This document shows positions 63,639 through 64,000 of a stretch of DNA of 64,000 bases, one piece after another; position 1 is the stretch's first letter, and each line of letters begins with the position of its first letter. A program made the translations under genes and the position numbers. Source of the DNA: Thioalkalivibrio sulfidiphilus HL-EbGr7 (GTDB lineage: Bacteria; Pseudomonadota; Gammaproteobacteria; Ectothiorhodospirales; Ectothiorhodospiraceae); NCBI RefSeq assembly GCF_000021985.1, contig NC_011901.1, positions 2,738,501-2,802,500 of the forward strand. The letters run 5' to 3'. Below the pieces are notes generated by a model. It did no database searches, was not told the origin of the DNA, and saw only the letters and a program-made list of their open reading frames with translations.

Positions 63639-64000
63639 GTACATCGCCCTGATGATGGTGGTGGCCTTCTTCGTGCTGGTACTGACCGGCATGCCGGTGG
63701 CCTTCGCCATCGCCGCGGTAGGCTTCGTGTTCGGCTTCATCGGTTTCGACGGCTGGCTGTTCGAGCTGCTGCCCTCACGCATCTTCGGCACCATCACCAA
63801 CTACACCCTGCTGGCCATCCCGCTGTTCGTGTTCATGGGGGTGATGCTGGACAAGACCCGGGTAGCGGAACGCATGCTGGATGTGATCGGTCATGCCGCC
63901 GGCGGCCTGCCCGGCGGCATGGCCCTGGCGGTGATCCTGGTGGGCGTGCTGATGGGCGCGGCCACGGGCATCGTGGGCGCGGCCATCGTCACCCTCACCC
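63628..64000 (+). CDS. TRAP transporter large permease (DctM), partial
   Basis: First 124 codons; runs off the window edge. 'FFVLVLTGMPVAFAIAAVGFVFGFIG', 'TITNYTLLAIPLFVFMGVMLDKTRVAERMLDVIGHAAGGLPGGMALAVILVGVLMGAATGIVGAAIVT' regions are typical of DctM. Substrate type is not determined by this subunit. Confidence 0.95.
   Translation, partial: MPLEYIALMMVVAFFVLVLTGMPVAFAIAAVGFVFGFIGFDGWLFELLPSRIFGTITNYTLLAIPLFVFMGVMLDKTRVAERMLDVIGHAAGGLPGGMALAVILVGVLMGAATGIVGAAIVTLT

Overview
The window is a high-GC chromosomal segment of a gammaproteobacterium. The gene set fits a free-living, sulfur-metabolising member of the Chromatiales/Ectothiorhodospiraceae type: a class Ia ribonucleotide reductase with two ATP-cones, an rnfABCDGE cluster with nth just downstream, PilS/PilR, a DsrE2-like sulfur-relay protein, a malate:quinone oxidoreductase, a SulP anion transporter and a pst operon with enlarged permeases. 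The lineage is inferred from gene content and style, not from a database match. Most of the window is vertically inherited-looking core genome; no rRNA, tRNA, CRISPR array, prophage or intact insertion sequence was seen.

Layout. 0-7.5 kb: dehydrogenase, ion-channel-like protein, zinc-ribbon protein, HtrA-like protease, small conserved proteins, a duplicated-domain secreted protein, Mqo. 7.5-10.7 kb: an AT-richer patch with a methyltransferase, a GNAT acetyltransferase and a collagen-like lipoprotein, with REP-like palindromes on both sides of the first two. 10.8-13.3 kb: family II pyrophosphatase, a membrane protein, a sugar-phosphate mutarotase. 13.3-15.7 kb: two AT-richer genes each followed by an attC-like site, read as a remnant of an integron cassette array, then two large palindromic structures. 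15.7-20.3 kb: nrdA-nrdB behind a promoter with two NrdR-type boxes and a DnaA box. 20.5-30.9 kb: PP0621-like protein, pilS-pilR, tag, dcd, mrp, metG, mtnB-mtnD-mtnC. 31.1-38.2 kb: rnfABCDGE, an unknown His/aromatic-rich protein, nth. 38.2-46.1 kb: an ECF sigma/anti-sigma pair, an HvfA-type peptide precursor with three Cys-pair repeats, a DoxX protein, and further on a DUF692 (MNIO) enzyme with its DUF2063 partner. Together these make a split copper-RiPP (Hvf/bufferin-type) locus, the most interesting system here. 46.1-51.6 kb: a coupled dsrE2-tetR-hypothetical operon with a palindromic operator candidate, a ROK kinase, and btuB-adenosyltransferase under a cobalamin riboswitch. 52.4-59.4 kb: pstSCAB-phoU with a Pho box. 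59.5-64 kb: SRPBCC protein, YihY, CBU_0592-like protein, and a TRAP transporter whose binding protein carries a one-base frameshift in its Tat signal region; the large permease runs off the window.

A second theme is the intergenic DNA. Many gaps hold inverted-repeat elements from a few recurring families: pairs of 'gcagaggcgcggag' arms around 'caggatttacatgat', nested 'ccgtgagagg' palindromes, 'TAGGTCGGGCTTCAGCCCGAC' palindromes, and simple-word inverted repeats such as 'attcaagattcaa' and 'gggaagtgag'. Two near-identical 157-bp copies sit in opposite orientation on either side of rnfA-rnfB.
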